Of a DNA stretch of 64,000 nucleotides, positions 7,834 through 17,026 are shown piece after piece. This DNA is from an uncultured Christensenella sp. GTDB taxonomy: Bacteria > Bacillota > Clostridia > Christensenellales > UBA3700. Within the stretch, counting starts at the first letter, position 1; every line of letters begins with the position of its first letter. The notes beneath the pieces are model-generated. The model was not told the origin of the DNA, ran no database searches, and saw only the letters and a program-made list of their open reading frames with translations. Location of the stretch: NCBI GenBank assembly GCA_949284695.1, contig CASDWJ010000025.1, forward strand, positions 1-64,000. The letters run 5' to 3'. A program made the position numbers and the translations under genes.

Positions 7834-8127
7834 TTACGCGTTTTTGTGAAAAGCCGAATACCACATCGAGCCTATGGCGGCGACGGCTACGGTCACGCAC
7901 TTGTCGAGCGCAGACAGCGCGTATCTGCCTGCGAGCGAAAAGTCGAACGAGAGCCTGAAAAGCGCGACGAAGAAAGAGACGACCGTCGCGATCACCGCCG
8001 CGACGAGTCCGATAACGGCGACGAGCACGCTCGCAACCGCAAGGAACGGGGAGAGCAAAACACCTTTGACAAGGCTTTTTTCGGGTTCCTGTTCTTCTTC
8101 GAAATATTCTTCGTTTTCTTCTTTCAT
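7834..8127 (-). CDS. Small membrane protein of unknown function
   Basis: A 97-aa protein with a Glu-rich cytoplasmic N-terminus (MKEENEEYFEEEQEPEKS) and one or two hydrophobic segments between about residues 22 and 60 (SPFLAVASVLVAVIGLVAAV and onwards), then an amphipathic C-terminal part. The start at 8127 is chosen over an in-frame ATG 15 codons upstream because the acidic N-terminus looks complete; its ribosome binding site is weak. It lies downstream of serS on the same strand. No family is recognised. Confidence 0.6.
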   Translation of the reverse strand: MKEENEEYFEEEQEPEKSLVKGVLLSPFLAVASVLVAVIGLVAAVIATVVSFFVALFRLSFDFSLAGRYALSALDKCVTVAVAAIGSMWYSAFHKNA

Positions 8128-8174
8128 TGTCCTGTACCGCCTCGGATGCGGTCCTGATGCGCGTTTATACAAGC

Positions 8175-8203
8175 CTTATCCCCGGGATGTCCCCGAGGAT
8201 AAG
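8175..8203 (-). terminator. Strong hairpin just downstream of serS, no T-run
   Basis: CTTATCC-C-CGGG (8175-8186) pairs with CCCG-A-GGATAAG (8192-8203) around a short loop. It is immediately 3' of serS but is not followed by a clear T-tract, so it may be a weak terminator or an mRNA 3'-stabilising hairpin. Confidence 0.45.
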
Positions 8204-8208
8204 ATCAG

Positions 8209-9489
8209 TTACTTTTTGATGACTTCTTTGCCGCCCATATAAGGTCTGAGGGCGACGGGGATACGCACGCTTCCGTCCTCGTTGAGGTTGTTCTCGAGGA
8301 AGGCTATCAGCATACGCGGGGGAGCGACCACCGTATTGTTGAGGGTGTGGGCGAAATAGTTGCCGTCCGCGCCCTTGATGCGGATGCCGAGACGTCTTGC
8401 CTGCGCGTCGCCGAGGTTGGAGCAGCTGCCCACCTCGAAATACTTCTTCTGGCGGGGAGACCACGCTTCCACGTCGAGGCTCTTGACCTTGAGGTCGGCG
8501 AGATCGCCGGAGCAGCACTCGAGCGTGCGTACGGGTATATCGAGCGTGCGGAAGAAGTCGACGGTGTTGGTATAGAGTTTTACAAACCACTCGGGGCTTT
8601 CTTCGGGCTTGCAGATGACGATCATCTCCTGCTTTTCGAACTGGTGGATGCGGTACACGCCGCGCTCCTCGATGCCGTGCGCGCCGACCTCTTTGCGGAA
8701 GCAGGGAGAGTAGCTCGTCAGCGTTCTGGGCAGTGTGTTTTCGGGGAGAATGGTATTCATGAATCTGCCTATCATCGAGTGTTCGCTCGTGCCGATCAGG
8801 TAGAGGTCCTCGCCCTCGATCTTGTACATCATATTCTCCATTTCGGCGAAGCTCATGACGCCGGTGACGACTTCGGAGCGGATCATAAAGGGCGGTATGC
8901 AGTAGGTGAAACCGCGGTCGATCATAAAGTCGCGCGCGTAGGAGAGGATCGCGCTGTGCAGGCGCGCGATATCGCCGGTCAGGTAATAGAAGCCGTTGCC
9001 GCTGGTACGGCGCGCGCTGTCGAGGTCGATGCCGCTGAGGCTCTCCATGATGTCGACGTGATAGGGGATCTCGAAGGGCGGGACGTACGGGTCGCCGAAG
9101 CGTTCGACTTCTACGTTTTCACTGTCGTCCTTGCCGATGGGCACGCTGTCGTCGATGATATTGGGGATGACGAGCATGCGTTTTCTGATCTCCTCCTGCA
9201 GGACTTCTTCGCGCTGTTCGAGTGCGAGCAGTTCGGCGGCGATATCGGCGACCTGTTTTTTGGCTTCTTCAGCCGCGGTTTTGTCGCCTTTTGCCATAAA
9301 ACCGCCTATCTGCTTGCTGACGGCGTTGCGCTGACTGCGCAGGTAATCGCCGCGGGTCTTAGCCTCTCTGAACTCCTTGTCGAGGGCTGCGACCTCGTCG
9401 ACGAGCACGAGTTTTTCGTCCTGAAATTTCTTTTTGATATTTTCTTTGACCAGTTCGGGGTTGGTCCTTATGAGTTTGATGTCTATCAT
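8209..9489 (-). CDS. serS: Serine--tRNA ligase
   Basis: A 426-aa class II synthetase of normal length charging tRNA-Ser with serine. An N-terminal coiled-coil arm (about residues 1-100, MIDIKLIRTNPELVKENIKK) binds the long variable arm of tRNA-Ser. The catalytic core holds LIGTSEHSMIGRF, motif 2 (PCFRKEVGAHG...VYRIHQFEKQEM), YFEVGSCSNLGDAQARRLGI, and motif 3 (NNTVVAPPRMLIAFLENN). AAGGAGACTACC precedes the start. It lies 10 bp after leuS on the same strand, so leuS and serS form an operon. No T-box leader was found upstream of either gene. Confidence 0.97.
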   Translation of the reverse strand: MIDIKLIRTNPELVKENIKKKFQDEKLVLVDEVAALDKEFREAKTRGDYLRSQRNAVSKQIGGFMAKGDKTAAEEAKKQVADIAAELLALEQREEVLQEEIRKRMLVIPNIIDDSVPIGKDDSENVEVERFGDPYVPPFEIPYHVDIMESLSGIDLDSARRTSGNGFYYLTGDIARLHSAILSYARDFMIDRGFTYCIPPFMIRSEVVTGVMSFAEMENMMYKIEGEDLYLIGTSEHSMIGRFMNTILPENTLPRTLTSYSPCFRKEVGAHGIEERGVYRIHQFEKQEMIVICKPEESPEWFVKLYTNTVDFFRTLDIPVRTLECCSGDLADLKVKSLDVEAWSPRQKKYFEVGSCSNLGDAQARRLGIRIKGADGNYFAHTLNNTVVAPPRMLIAFLENNLNEDGSVRIPVALRPYMGGKEVIKK

Positions 9490-9499
9490 GGTAGTCTCC

Positions 9500-11929
9500 T
9501 TATTTTACGACTATATTGACGAGGCGCTTGGGTATGACGATGACTTTGACGACGTGCATATCGCCGATTGCCTGTTTGACCTGTTCGTTTGCGAGCGCTC
9601 TCTCTCTGATCGCGGTTTCGTCTGCGTCGACGGGGACGACGATCTTCGCCTTCATACGGCTGTTGACCTGCACGGCGAGTTCGTATTCGTCGAGCACGAG
9701 CGCCTTCTGGTCGCATACGGGGTAAGAGCGGTTGAACACGCTTTCTTTGTGTCCGAGCATCTCGTTGAGTTCTTCTGCAAAGTGAGGAGCGAACGGCGCC
9801 ATCATCAGCACGAGATCTTCCACGCAGTCGCGCACGAACTTGTCGTTGACGGCGCTTGAGTCGAGGTACTTGTAGGTCGCGTTGACAAACTCCATCAGGC
9901 GCGCTATCGCGGTGTTGAAGGAGAATTGCTTAGTGTCGTCGGTGACGCGTCTTATCGTGTTGTGGCGCACGAAATTGAGGGCTTTTTCGTTTTCTCCGAG
10001 AGCTCCGTCCTTGACACCCGCTTCGATACTGCGTTTTACGAGGCGCTCGACGCGCTCCATGAACTTGACGATGGATTCAAGCCCGTTGCTGTTCCACGGG
10101 CCGCCCTCGACGTAGGAGAAGCCGAACATCAGATAGAGCCTGAACGCGTCGGAGCCGTACTTGCTGACGTAATCGTCGGGTGAAACGACGTTGCCGCGCG
10201 ACTTGCTCATCTTGAAACCGTCGGGGCCGAGTATCGTGCCCTGGTGCACGAGAGATGTGAACGGCTCGTCGAACTTGAGGTAGCCGAGGTCTCTGAGCGC
10301 CTTGGTGAAGAAGCGCGCGTACAGCAGGTGCATGCAGGCATGCTCGGCGCCGCCGATGTACTTGTCGACGGGGAGCATCTTGTTGATTATCTCTGGATCG
10401 AACGCCATTTTGTCGTTTTTGGCATCGGGGTAGCGCAGGAAATACCAGCTCGAGCAAACGAAGGTGTCGAGGGTGTCGGGGTCGCGCTTAGCGGGTCTGC
10501 CGCATATCGGGCAGACGGTATTCATATACTCGTCACACTTGAGGAGCGGGGATTTGCCGTCCGGCTTGAAGTCCACGTTGTAAGGAAGTTTGACGGGCAG
10601 ATCGCTTTCGGGTACGGGCACTTCGCCGCAGTGCTCACAATGGATTATCGGTATCGGGCAACCCCAGTAACGCTGGCGTGAAATCAGCCAGTCGCGCAGG
10701 CGGTAATTGGTCTTGAGCTGACCGTGACCCGACTTGGCGAGCCATTCTATGACGGCGGTCTTGCCTTCTTCGGAGGACATTCCGTCAAACTGACCGCTGT
10801 TGGTCATCACGCCGTAATCGCAGAACGGGAGCGAGTCGTCCGCGCCGTCCTTGCTGCGAATGACGCGCCTGATAAGCAGGTCGTATTTTTTCGCGAAGTC
10901 GTAGTCGCGCTCGTCGTGAGCGGCAACGCCCATGACCGCGCCCGTGCCGTAGGAGTAGAGCACGTAGTCGCCTATCCATATCGGCACTCTCTCGCCGTTG
11001 GCGGGGTTGATGCAGTACGCGCCGGTGAACGCGCCCGTCTTTTCGCGAGAAGTGGAAAGTCTCTCGATCTCAGAGCTTTTTGCGCACGCCTCTTTGTACG
11101 CTTCGACCTCCGCTTTATGTTCGGGGGTGGTCAGCTTGTCAACAAGCGGATGCTCGGGAGCGAGAATGACGTAAGATACGCCGAAGATCGTGTCCGCGCG
11201 CGTGGTAAATACCTTGAACGAATCGCCGCTCTCGCAGTCGAACGTGATCTCGCCGCCCGTCGATTTGCCGATCCAGTTTTTCTGCATCAGCTTGGTCTTT
11301 TCGGGCCAGTCGAGCTTGTCGAGATCGCGGAGCAGTTCTTCTGCATAATCGGTGATCTTGAAGAACCACTGGGTAAGATTTTTTCTGACTACCGTCGTGC
11401 CGCAACGCTCGCACGCGCCGTCCACGACCTGCTCGTTGGCGAGCACCGTATTGCAGTTGGGGCACCAGTTGACGGGGGCCTCTTTGCGGTACGCGAGACC
11501 CTTTTTGTAGAACTGCAGGAATATCCACTGTGTCCACTTGTAGTAGTCGGGCATGCAGGTCTTGATCTCATAATCCCAGTCGAAAGAAGCGCCCATCGCC
11601 TTGAGCTGTTGCTCCATCGTCGCGATATTTTTCAGAGTGCTGTCCTGCGGGTGGATGCCCGTCTTGATCGCGTAGTTTTCCGCGGGCAGACCGAACGCGT
11701 CGAAGCCCATCGGCTGGAACACTTCGTAGCCGTTCATGCGCATAAAGCGCGCATAACTGTCCGACGGACCGAAGTTGTACCAGTGCCCGACGTGCAGTTT
11801 TGCGCCCGACGGGTAAGAGAACATCTCAAGCACGTAGTACTTTTTGTTCATTTTCGACTTGTCAAAGCTGTACAGCTTCTCGTCAGCCCAACGCTTTTGC
11901 CACTTTTTTTCTATTGAAACAAAATCCAT
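9500..11929 (-). CDS. leuS: Leucine--tRNA ligase
   Basis: An 809-aa class I synthetase of normal bacterial LeuRS length. The HIGH motif appears as HVGH (residues 46-49, [20 protein letters not shown]) and KMSKS as [17 protein letters not shown] near residue 570. The inserted domains include a zinc-ribbon pair (CPNC near 155, CERCGT near 177) and the CP1 editing domain with the T-rich loop [20 protein letters not shown] (about residues 237-256). The C-terminal part is the anticodon-binding and LeuRS-specific region. The start is at [10 protein letters not shown], after ACGGAGTTTAT. A clear promoter sits about 45-70 bp upstream. Confidence 0.97.
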   Translation of the reverse strand: MDFVSIEKKWQKRWADEKLYSFDKSKMNKKYYVLEMFSYPSGAKLHVGHWYNFGPSDSYARFMRMNGYEVFQPMGFDAFGLPAENYAIKTGIHPQDSTLKNIATMEQQLKAMGASFDWDYEIKTCMPDYYKWTQWIFLQFYKKGLAYRKEAPVNWCPNCNTVLANEQVVDGACERCGTTVVRKNLTQWFFKITDYAEELLRDLDKLDWPEKTKLMQKNWIGKSTGGEITFDCESGDSFKVFTTRADTIFGVSYVILAPEHPLVDKLTTPEHKAEVEAYKEACAKSSEIERLSTSREKTGAFTGAYCINPANGERVPIWIGDYVLYSYGTGAVMGVAAHDERDYDFAKKYDLLIRRVIRSKDGADDSLPFCDYGVMTNSGQFDGMSSEEGKTAVIEWLAKSGHGQLKTNYRLRDWLISRQRYWGCPIPIIHCEHCGEVPVPESDLPVKLPYNVDFKPDGKSPLLKCDEYMNTVCPICGRPAKRDPDTLDTFVCSSWYFLRYPDAKNDKMAFDPEIINKMLPVDKYIGGAEHACMHLLYARFFTKALRDLGYLKFDEPFTSLVHQGTILGPDGFKMSKSRGNVVSPDDYVSKYGSDAFRLYLMFGFSYVEGGPWNSNGLESIVKFMERVERLVKRSIEAGVKDGALGENEKALNFVRHNTIRRVTDDTKQFSFNTAIARLMEFVNATYKYLDSSAVNDKFVRDCVEDLVLMMAPFAPHFAEELNEMLGHKESVFNRSYPVCDQKALVLDEYELAVQVNSRMKAKIVVPVDADETAIRERALANEQVKQAIGDMHVVKVIVIPKRLVNIVVK

Positions 11930-11973
11930 ATAAACTCCGTAACTTATTCGGTTATTTATAAATATATAGATAT

Positions 11974-12002
11974 ATTATAGAACAAAGGCATATTTTTGTA
12001 AA
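11974..12002 (-). promoter_or_regulatory. Sigma-A type promoter of leuS-serS
   Basis: On the minus strand TTTACA (12002-11997), 17-nt spacer, TATAAT (11979-11974). The leader to leuS is only about 40 nt, too short for a T-box. Confidence 0.82.
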
Positions 12003-12580
12003 GTAATTGAATAAAAGTGCGTGCGCGCACGCGTAACGCGTTAAAAAGAGAGAATTTTGCCAAATCGGCACAGGATAACGAGAAGTCGCAAGAAACGGTA
12101 ACGATACGATCGCGGTCGAAAAAAGATATTGAAAGGCGCGGGCAGGTGCGTTTAAAAGCAAAGCGGAAACATGTTGGCGGCAAGAAGTGCAAAAGAAAGA
12201 GGACAAAAAAGCGTGGGATAAAGTGTAGATCGCAGAAATTAAAAAGAGACAAGATCGCAAACGGCAAAGGCATTGTCGGTAAAGTCAAGACGACATCAAA
12301 CTTTTTCGCATAGATCGGTTGCTAATAACGCATTGTTATGCGGAACAATAAGAAAGCAGATAGTAAATAAAAAGGCAATCATAGAGAGGTGTGATGAAGT
12401 TCAGACAATGGACGGGAAGTATCTGAGGGACAACATAGACGGCACGGGCAGGTGGGAAGTATATACGGAGAAGTGTAGACGACGATCAACACTACAAAAG
12501 ATGCTCTGAATTGTCGCGAATAACGTACAGTTATGCGGAACAATAAAAGACAGACAATCCTTAAACAGTTATAATAAAGC

Positions 12581-12689
12581 AAAGAGAGGAAGTTGCAAAG
12601 GTGTGTTCGGCTTAGAAGCATGATATCAAAGAGAAATCCTATATTGCGTCAAAAGCACAGGCAGAAAATAAAAATCGAATATAAACTGT
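12581..12689. repeat. 109-bp exact direct duplication, copy A
   Basis: By eye, 12581-12689 is identical to 12946-13054. Both copies end in the first four bases of a hairpin repeat (TGT then T or C), so the duplicated unit is the spacer upstream of hairpin copies 3 and 5. Confidence 0.88.
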
Positions 12690-12945
12690 TGCGAATAACG
12701 AACAGTTATGCGGAACAATAAGAGATAGACGGCATTAAAAAATGGAAAAGAAACAAGCTGATGAAACGAACTGAGAAACTGCAAGTATCCGACCTATCAA
12801 AACGTATACTGCGGGTTGAGAGACAGGCAGAAGCGGTCAAGATATAAAGTAAAATCAGTATAAACTGTTGCGAATAACGTATAGTTATGCAGAACAATAA
12901 GAGACAGGTCGAATTGAAACAGGGGTTACAAAAAAAAGACAAAGA

Positions 12946-13054
12946 AAAGAGAGGAAGTTGCAAAGGTGTGTTCGGCTTAGAAGCATGATATCAAAGAGAA
13001 ATCCTATATTGCGTCAAAAGCACAGGCAGAAAATAAAAATCGAATATAAACTGT
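12946..13054. repeat. 109-bp exact direct duplication, copy B
   Basis: Second copy of 12581-12689, 365 bp downstream. A separate 32-bp segment (TATAAAAGCAAATGATATTG and the following 12 bases) is likewise shared between 13084-13115 and 13501-13532, right after hairpin copies 5 and 7. Confidence 0.88.
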
Positions 13055-13369
13055 CGCGAGTAACATACAGTTATGCGGAACAATATAAAAGCAAATGATA
13101 TTGAAAAAAGGTATCGAGGCGAAGTGTTGGAGAGTGGTGAGACAAAAAGATACGGGAGCGCAACAAGAAGAAGCGGAACGGCAAGATCACGGGTCAAGGA
13201 ACGATTGATAGGCTAAGCGCAGAAACATCAATGCAAAACGCTTGTAAGTTAATACAATATTGACACATATTGTTGCGAATAACGTATAGTTATGCGGAAC
13301 AATAAAAAGCAGAGCGTTTTTGAAAATGACAATTAGTGGGTGAGAGAGGGTGAGAGGTCATGGGTGAAG

Positions 13370-13935
13370 TTTTGGAAGTGCCGACGGAGAAAAACAGGCG
13401 GCGCGGACGGGTGAGAAGTCGGGTCGGAGAATTATGGACGGGGTATATAAATACAAAGTGATCAAAACTGTTGCGAATAACGTATAGTTATGCAGAACAA
13501 TATAAAAGCAAATGATATTGAAAAAAGGTATCTGATTGTGGGGTAAGAGCAAAGAGGAAGATAGGGCGAGTGGCAAGGCAAGTATAGGTGAGAAAGTGTA
13601 GGCGCGGACGGGTAAAAAGTCGGGTCGGACAAGTGCGGGCGCGTATATGAAATAGAAATAGCTTTGGAGAGGTACGGTTGCATATATGAAATGGAAATAG
13701 CGGTTGAGAGGTAAAAGCGCGCGGAAGGCAGGGAATCGCAAACGGGGAAGAACAGGCGGCGCGGACGGGCGGGAAGTAACGACAGGGAAGTATGGGCGCG
13801 AACGGGAAGTGCCGACGGAGAAAAATAGGCGGCACGGACGGGCGGGAAGTATCGACGGAGAAAAATAGACGGCACAGACGGGTGGGAAGTAACGACAGGG
13901 AAGTATGGGCGCGAAGGGATGGGAAGTATCGGCTA
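13370..13935. repeat. Purine-rich degenerate tandem repeat block
   Basis: Repeated phrases: GACGGAGAAAAA followed by YAGGCGGCRCGGACGGGYG and GGAAGT, at about 13383, 13745, 13812 and 13854, plus two copies of ACGACAGGGAAGTATGGGCG (13779-13798 and 13893-13912). A weaker relative lies at 12405-12475. There is no coding potential. Confidence 0.75.
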
Positions 13936-13960
13936 TACGCAAATACGTCGACAGAAGCGA

Positions 13961-13990
13961 AAAAAAAGGAAGCCCTTGCGGACTCCCTTT
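13961..13990 (-). terminator. Terminator of the 765-aa lipoprotein gene
   Basis: On the minus strand GGGAGTCC-GCAA-GGGCTTCC (8 bp with two G-U pairs, GCAA tetraloop), followed by eight T residues. It has the same tetraloop design as the rpsR terminator. Confidence 0.88.
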
Positions 13991-14018
13991 TTATTTTCAA
14001 TCTTGCGATTGATTTCGC

Positions 14019-16316
14019 TTACTTAACGTCAGCTTTTGCTACAGACCAACCAACGTTTTCGACATAGAGGCTGCCGGTACGTTTAACGAACGTCTTGTCG
14101 TTGATCTCAAGAGCGATCGGGGAAGTCGGAGCGCAGCCGTAACCTATGCTGAGCAGGTCGAAGCTGATATAGATGTCGAGATTGTCGGTCGAATTGACAT
14201 GATCTGCATCGGGGTTGGTGTACGTGACCGCCTTATCCTGGTCGACGATTACTTCTGCCTTGAACAGGTTGCCGGTGCCGCCTATCTGCAGGACAGGTAC
14301 GTTGATAGAGGTGGTGACCTTATCGGTGCCGATCACGTTCTCGCCCTCTTTGATTTCAGCCTCATAATCAGCTACGAACGGAGCGTTGCAGACAACTTTG
14401 ATGCCGTTGACAGCGCTTTCAGTGTTCTTGAGCAGGCTTGCAGTCATGTTGAAGGTGAGTTTTGCTCCGCCTACAGTGAGGTCGCCGGTGTCTTTAGCGG
14501 TGATCTCGCTGTTGCTTTCCCACTTGCTGGTGTCGAGGCAAGCGATCGCCTTCTTGACGATGTCGATGACGGTGTTCAGGCTGAAGCCGCTGTCGGTAGC
14601 AGTGTCGGTAGCACCATCAGTAGCCGCTCCGTCAGCGGTTGCGGTTGCGGGAGCAACAGGCTCAAAAGCGGTTGCGCCGAGCGCCGCGAAGCCAGCGGGG
14701 ATCTTATAAACCATTCCGGGGAGAATACCCATGACTGCGGGGATAACGGTAGAGAGGTTGACTTCGCCTTCGAGGCCCATGATCGTATCGGACAGGTCGC
14801 CGAGCAATTCGCTGAGGTTGAGACCGAACGCGCTCATGATGTTGTTGAGAGCAGCCAGTTTGACGAAGATCTTACCGCCGTCGATATTACCGGATTCGCT
14901 GAAGGTGACATTTTCGGTCAGAGCGATAACGAAAATGTCGTTGGAGTCATCAACGTTCTGCATCTTGAGATAGAGGTTGTTGATGTTGGGGAGCAGAGCG
15001 TCAAGGATGTCGGTATCGTCGGTTTCGCCGAACACGTCGGTTGCGTCGCTGAGGTAGAACCAGTCGGTGTAGACGTACTCGCCCGCTTCGTTCTTGACGT
15101 AATTGCCGTTAGCGTCTTTGTAGTAAACTCTCTTGGTGAAAGTAGCCGCCGCAACAGCCGCCGCATTGATGTCTGCGGAGATCTCTACGTTGTAGGTTTT
15201 GGAGTTCTCTTTGGTGGTGCCGAGGGTGACCTGAGCTTCAGCAGAGAAGTTGAGCACGCCGATCTCTCTCCAGGTGGTGTCGGCAAGATAACCGTCAACG
15301 GTGTCTGCAAGGGTGTTGTAAACAGTCGTGTTGGGGAGGATCTTGAAGCCGAGCGTAGCGGAGACAGAGGTGTTGGGCACGGATTCTACAAGCACGAAGC
15401 CGTCAGGATTTTCCGCGGTGCCGGGGAGGACGATGCCGTCTTCCTTGCCTGCGATTTCAAGGCCGATGCCGATGCTCTCGAACACACCGCTATTGTAGTT
15501 GCCCGTAACCTTGAGGTTGATGTCGGGCAGGATGGTGTAGAGCTGAGACATGCTGGTGAGGCCGATGCCTGCGTCAGAGAGGATCTGAGCGAGGTCAAAG
15601 CCAACGGTAGCTTCGTCAAAGAGGAGACCGTCGAGCATGGTAGCCACGAGGCCGCTCGGGTTGAACAGCTCTTTAACGCTGAGGGTGAACACCTTGCTGT
15701 TGGGGTTGCTGTTGTCATAGCCGATCGTGAGCATGCTTGCAACGGTGCCTGCAAGGTCAGCCGCCATATCGGTGATGGTCTGGCCGCCGAGCGCTTCGGT
15801 GAGCTTGTCGCCGACCGCAACGTCTGCGTTCACGTCATATCTGGCGAGAACTTTCGCAAGGGTAAGACCGTCGATCTTGAGCTTCTGACCGCCAGCGGCG
15901 AGGTAGATGAAGCTGTTGTCATCGCTTGCCATGTCGGCATACCAGAGACCGAACTCCTGCTTATCGTTGACGGATACGGTAAAACCGAAGCCGTTCTGTC
16001 CGTAAGCGCCTTCGCCGGTAGCTCTGAGCAGATCGAGCGAGAGGTCGAGGTCGATTCTCACTTTGGTATCGTTCACGACGACTTCAACAAAAGCGTCGGT
16101 GCCGAGAGAGCCGATGTTGTCGATACCGCCGATAGCGGCAACGGCGTCGTCGACCACTCCGAGCAGCTCGGTAAATGCTTCAGCTCCGGTATCGGGGGGA
16201 GTCGGGGTGGGGTCCGGCGGCGTTTCATCTTTCTTGCAGCCGACGAAGACCACGCAAACCATCGCAATTACCAAAGCAACAATGAGCAGTTTCGCCCAAA
16301 TATGTTTCTTTGTCAT
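14019..16316 (-). CDS. Large lipoprotein of unknown function
   Basis: A 765-aa predicted lipoprotein. Signal peptide MTKKHIWAKLLIVALVIAMV with lipobox FVGC, then a Pro/Thr linker (PPDPTPTPPDTG), after which the protein should be fully extracellular. The start at 16316 is preferred over one nine codons upstream because TAGGAGGT lies 8 nt before it. The sequence is rich in Ala, Thr and Asp with alternating hydrophobic residues, suggesting beta-rich repeated domains. Repeating themes such as GQKLKIDGLTLAKVL and VTTSINVPVLQIGGTGNL may reflect an outer-surface lipid- or ligand-binding fold, but no family is recognised. It has its own terminator and no obvious operon partner. Confidence 0.82.
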   Translation of the reverse strand: MTKKHIWAKLLIVALVIAMVCVVFVGCKKDETPPDPTPTPPDTGAEAFTELLGVVDDAVAAIGGIDNIGSLGTDAFVEVVVNDTKVRIDLDLSLDLLRATGEGAYGQNGFGFTVSVNDKQEFGLWYADMASDDNSFIYLAAGGQKLKIDGLTLAKVLARYDVNADVAVGDKLTEALGGQTITDMAADLAGTVASMLTIGYDNSNPNSKVFTLSVKELFNPSGLVATMLDGLLFDEATVGFDLAQILSDAGIGLTSMSQLYTILPDINLKVTGNYNSGVFESIGIGLEIAGKEDGIVLPGTAENPDGFVLVESVPNTSVSATLGFKILPNTTVYNTLADTVDGYLADTTWREIGVLNFSAEAQVTLGTTKENSKTYNVEISADINAAAVAAATFTKRVYYKDANGNYVKNEAGEYVYTDWFYLSDATDVFGETDDTDILDALLPNINNLYLKMQNVDDSNDIFVIALTENVTFSESGNIDGGKIFVKLAALNNIMSAFGLNLSELLGDLSDTIMGLEGEVNLSTVIPAVMGILPGMVYKIPAGFAALGATAFEPVAPATATADGAATDGATDTATDSGFSLNTVIDIVKKAIACLDTSKWESNSEITAKDTGDLTVGGAKLTFNMTASLLKNTESAVNGIKVVCNAPFVADYEAEIKEGENVIGTDKVTTSINVPVLQIGGTGNLFKAEVIVDQDKAVTYTNPDADHVNSTDNLDIYISFDLLSIGYGCAPTSPIALEINDKTFVKRTGSLYVENVGWSVAKADVK

Positions 16317-16940
16317 AATTTGATAACCTCCTAAGTTATGCATATTTTTTGTAGCTTAATTATACAAAATAAGATTTTTAAAGTCAAGACAAAAAAAAGA
16401 CCCAAAATATACCATTATACCCATAATTTGCCGCGCTAAACGTCGCGCTTTGAGAAAAAATGCGGGTTTCACGGCAAAATATATATGGATAACATATATT
16501 AAGTAAAAATTAAAATTTTACATACGCACGTGCATATAATGTATATTTAATCAACAAACGTGTCGCAACGCGGCAAAGCGCGGGTCGTGAAGCCGCGGGG
16601 CAAAATGGAGATCCTTTAGATGACAAGAAAGGAGCCGCCTTGCCGTGCGCAAGCTCCGCGGCGGGTATTGAGGGGAGGGAGAGAGCGGGGCGCGAAGCGG
16701 ATTTTGTTGCGTTGGTGAGGGCGGGAGAGACGGCGAGATGCGGCTCTGCGGCGCAAGACCCGTGCAAAAATGTGGCAGAGCGCTCAAGAACAGCAAAAGG
16801 TGCGTGAAAATTGTCGAAAACTCAATACGTGTTGAGAAAAACGCTTAAAACAAACATAAAAAAATCGGGACAGAAAACGGTCTGAAAGTCGCGAATTGTG
16901 CAAAAACACACGATTTCGTTCAAAAATATTTTTCAAAAAA
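16317..16940. other. Gene-free region between divergent lipoprotein and EAL-like genes
   Basis: An AT-rich part (16320-16550) is followed by a GC- and purine-rich island (about 16557-16800) in which the open frames on the minus strand have no start signals. I recognised no known structured RNA there. TTGTCGAA (16811-16818) resembles a Spo0A box core, and CTCAA/TTGAG (16821-16836) form a small inverted repeat. Confidence 0.5.
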
Positions 16941-16943
16941 GTA

Positions 16944-16972
16944 TTGACAGCCAAAAAGTTTGCGTTTATTAT
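16944..16972 (+). promoter_or_regulatory. Promoter P1 of the EAL-like gene
   Basis: TTGACA (16944-16949), 17-nt spacer, TATTAT (16967-16972). The 10-mer TATTGACAGC is shared with the promoters at 18934 and 27447. Confidence 0.75.
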
Positions 16973-17026
16973 AACAGTATAAGGCGAGTTATCTCGCGTT
17001 GTGTGGTAAGGAGGCAAAATCGCCGT

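Larger units (their letters stand above)
12317..13502. repeat. Seven dispersed copies of a ~34-bp hairpin repeat
   Basis: Copies start near 12317, 12512, 12687, 12866, 13052, 13271 and 13469 (spacing 175-219 bp). Consensus in parts: TGTTGCGAATAAC, five variable bases, GTTATGCGGAACAATA. ATAAC/GTTAT forms an invariant inner stem around a variable 5-nt loop (GCATT, GTACA, GAACA, GTATA, ATACA). TGTT/AACA forms an outer stem, extended to TATTGTT/AACAATA in the sixth copy, with GCGA/GCGG opposed between the stems. The intervals between copies are mostly unlike each other. This is a structured intergenic repeat, not a CRISPR. Confidence 0.88.
12003..13959. other. 2-kb gene-free region filled with repeats
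   Basis: No convincing coding frame: the frames here are rich in Arg/Ser or Phe/Ser, lack ribosome binding sites and overlap one another. The stretch holds seven hairpin repeats (12317-13502), a 109-bp exact duplication, a shared 32-bp flank and a block of purine-rich ~42-50-bp repeats (13370-13935). It separates the end of the 765-aa lipoprotein gene from the leuS promoter. No tRNA, rRNA or known riboswitch was recognised. Confidence 0.75.

Noticed and set aside
11930..12320. T-box leader upstream of leuS-serS
   Set aside because: No T-box core (AGGGTGGNACC) on the minus strand, and the promoter leaves a leader of only about 40 nt.
12317..13502. CRISPR array
   Set aside because: Repeats are ~34 bp but the intervals are 140-185 bp and vary, two intervals share a 109-bp duplication, and there are no cas genes.
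16510..16800. Minus-strand open frames of 77-85 codons
   Set aside because: No ribosome sites, overlapping frames, Pro/Ser/Arg-rich composition typical of reading through GC-rich non-coding DNA.
16898..17026. Longer start for the EAL-like protein
   Set aside because: The upstream start lies before the TTGACA/TATTAT promoter at 16944-16972; the ATG at 17027 has AAGGAGG.
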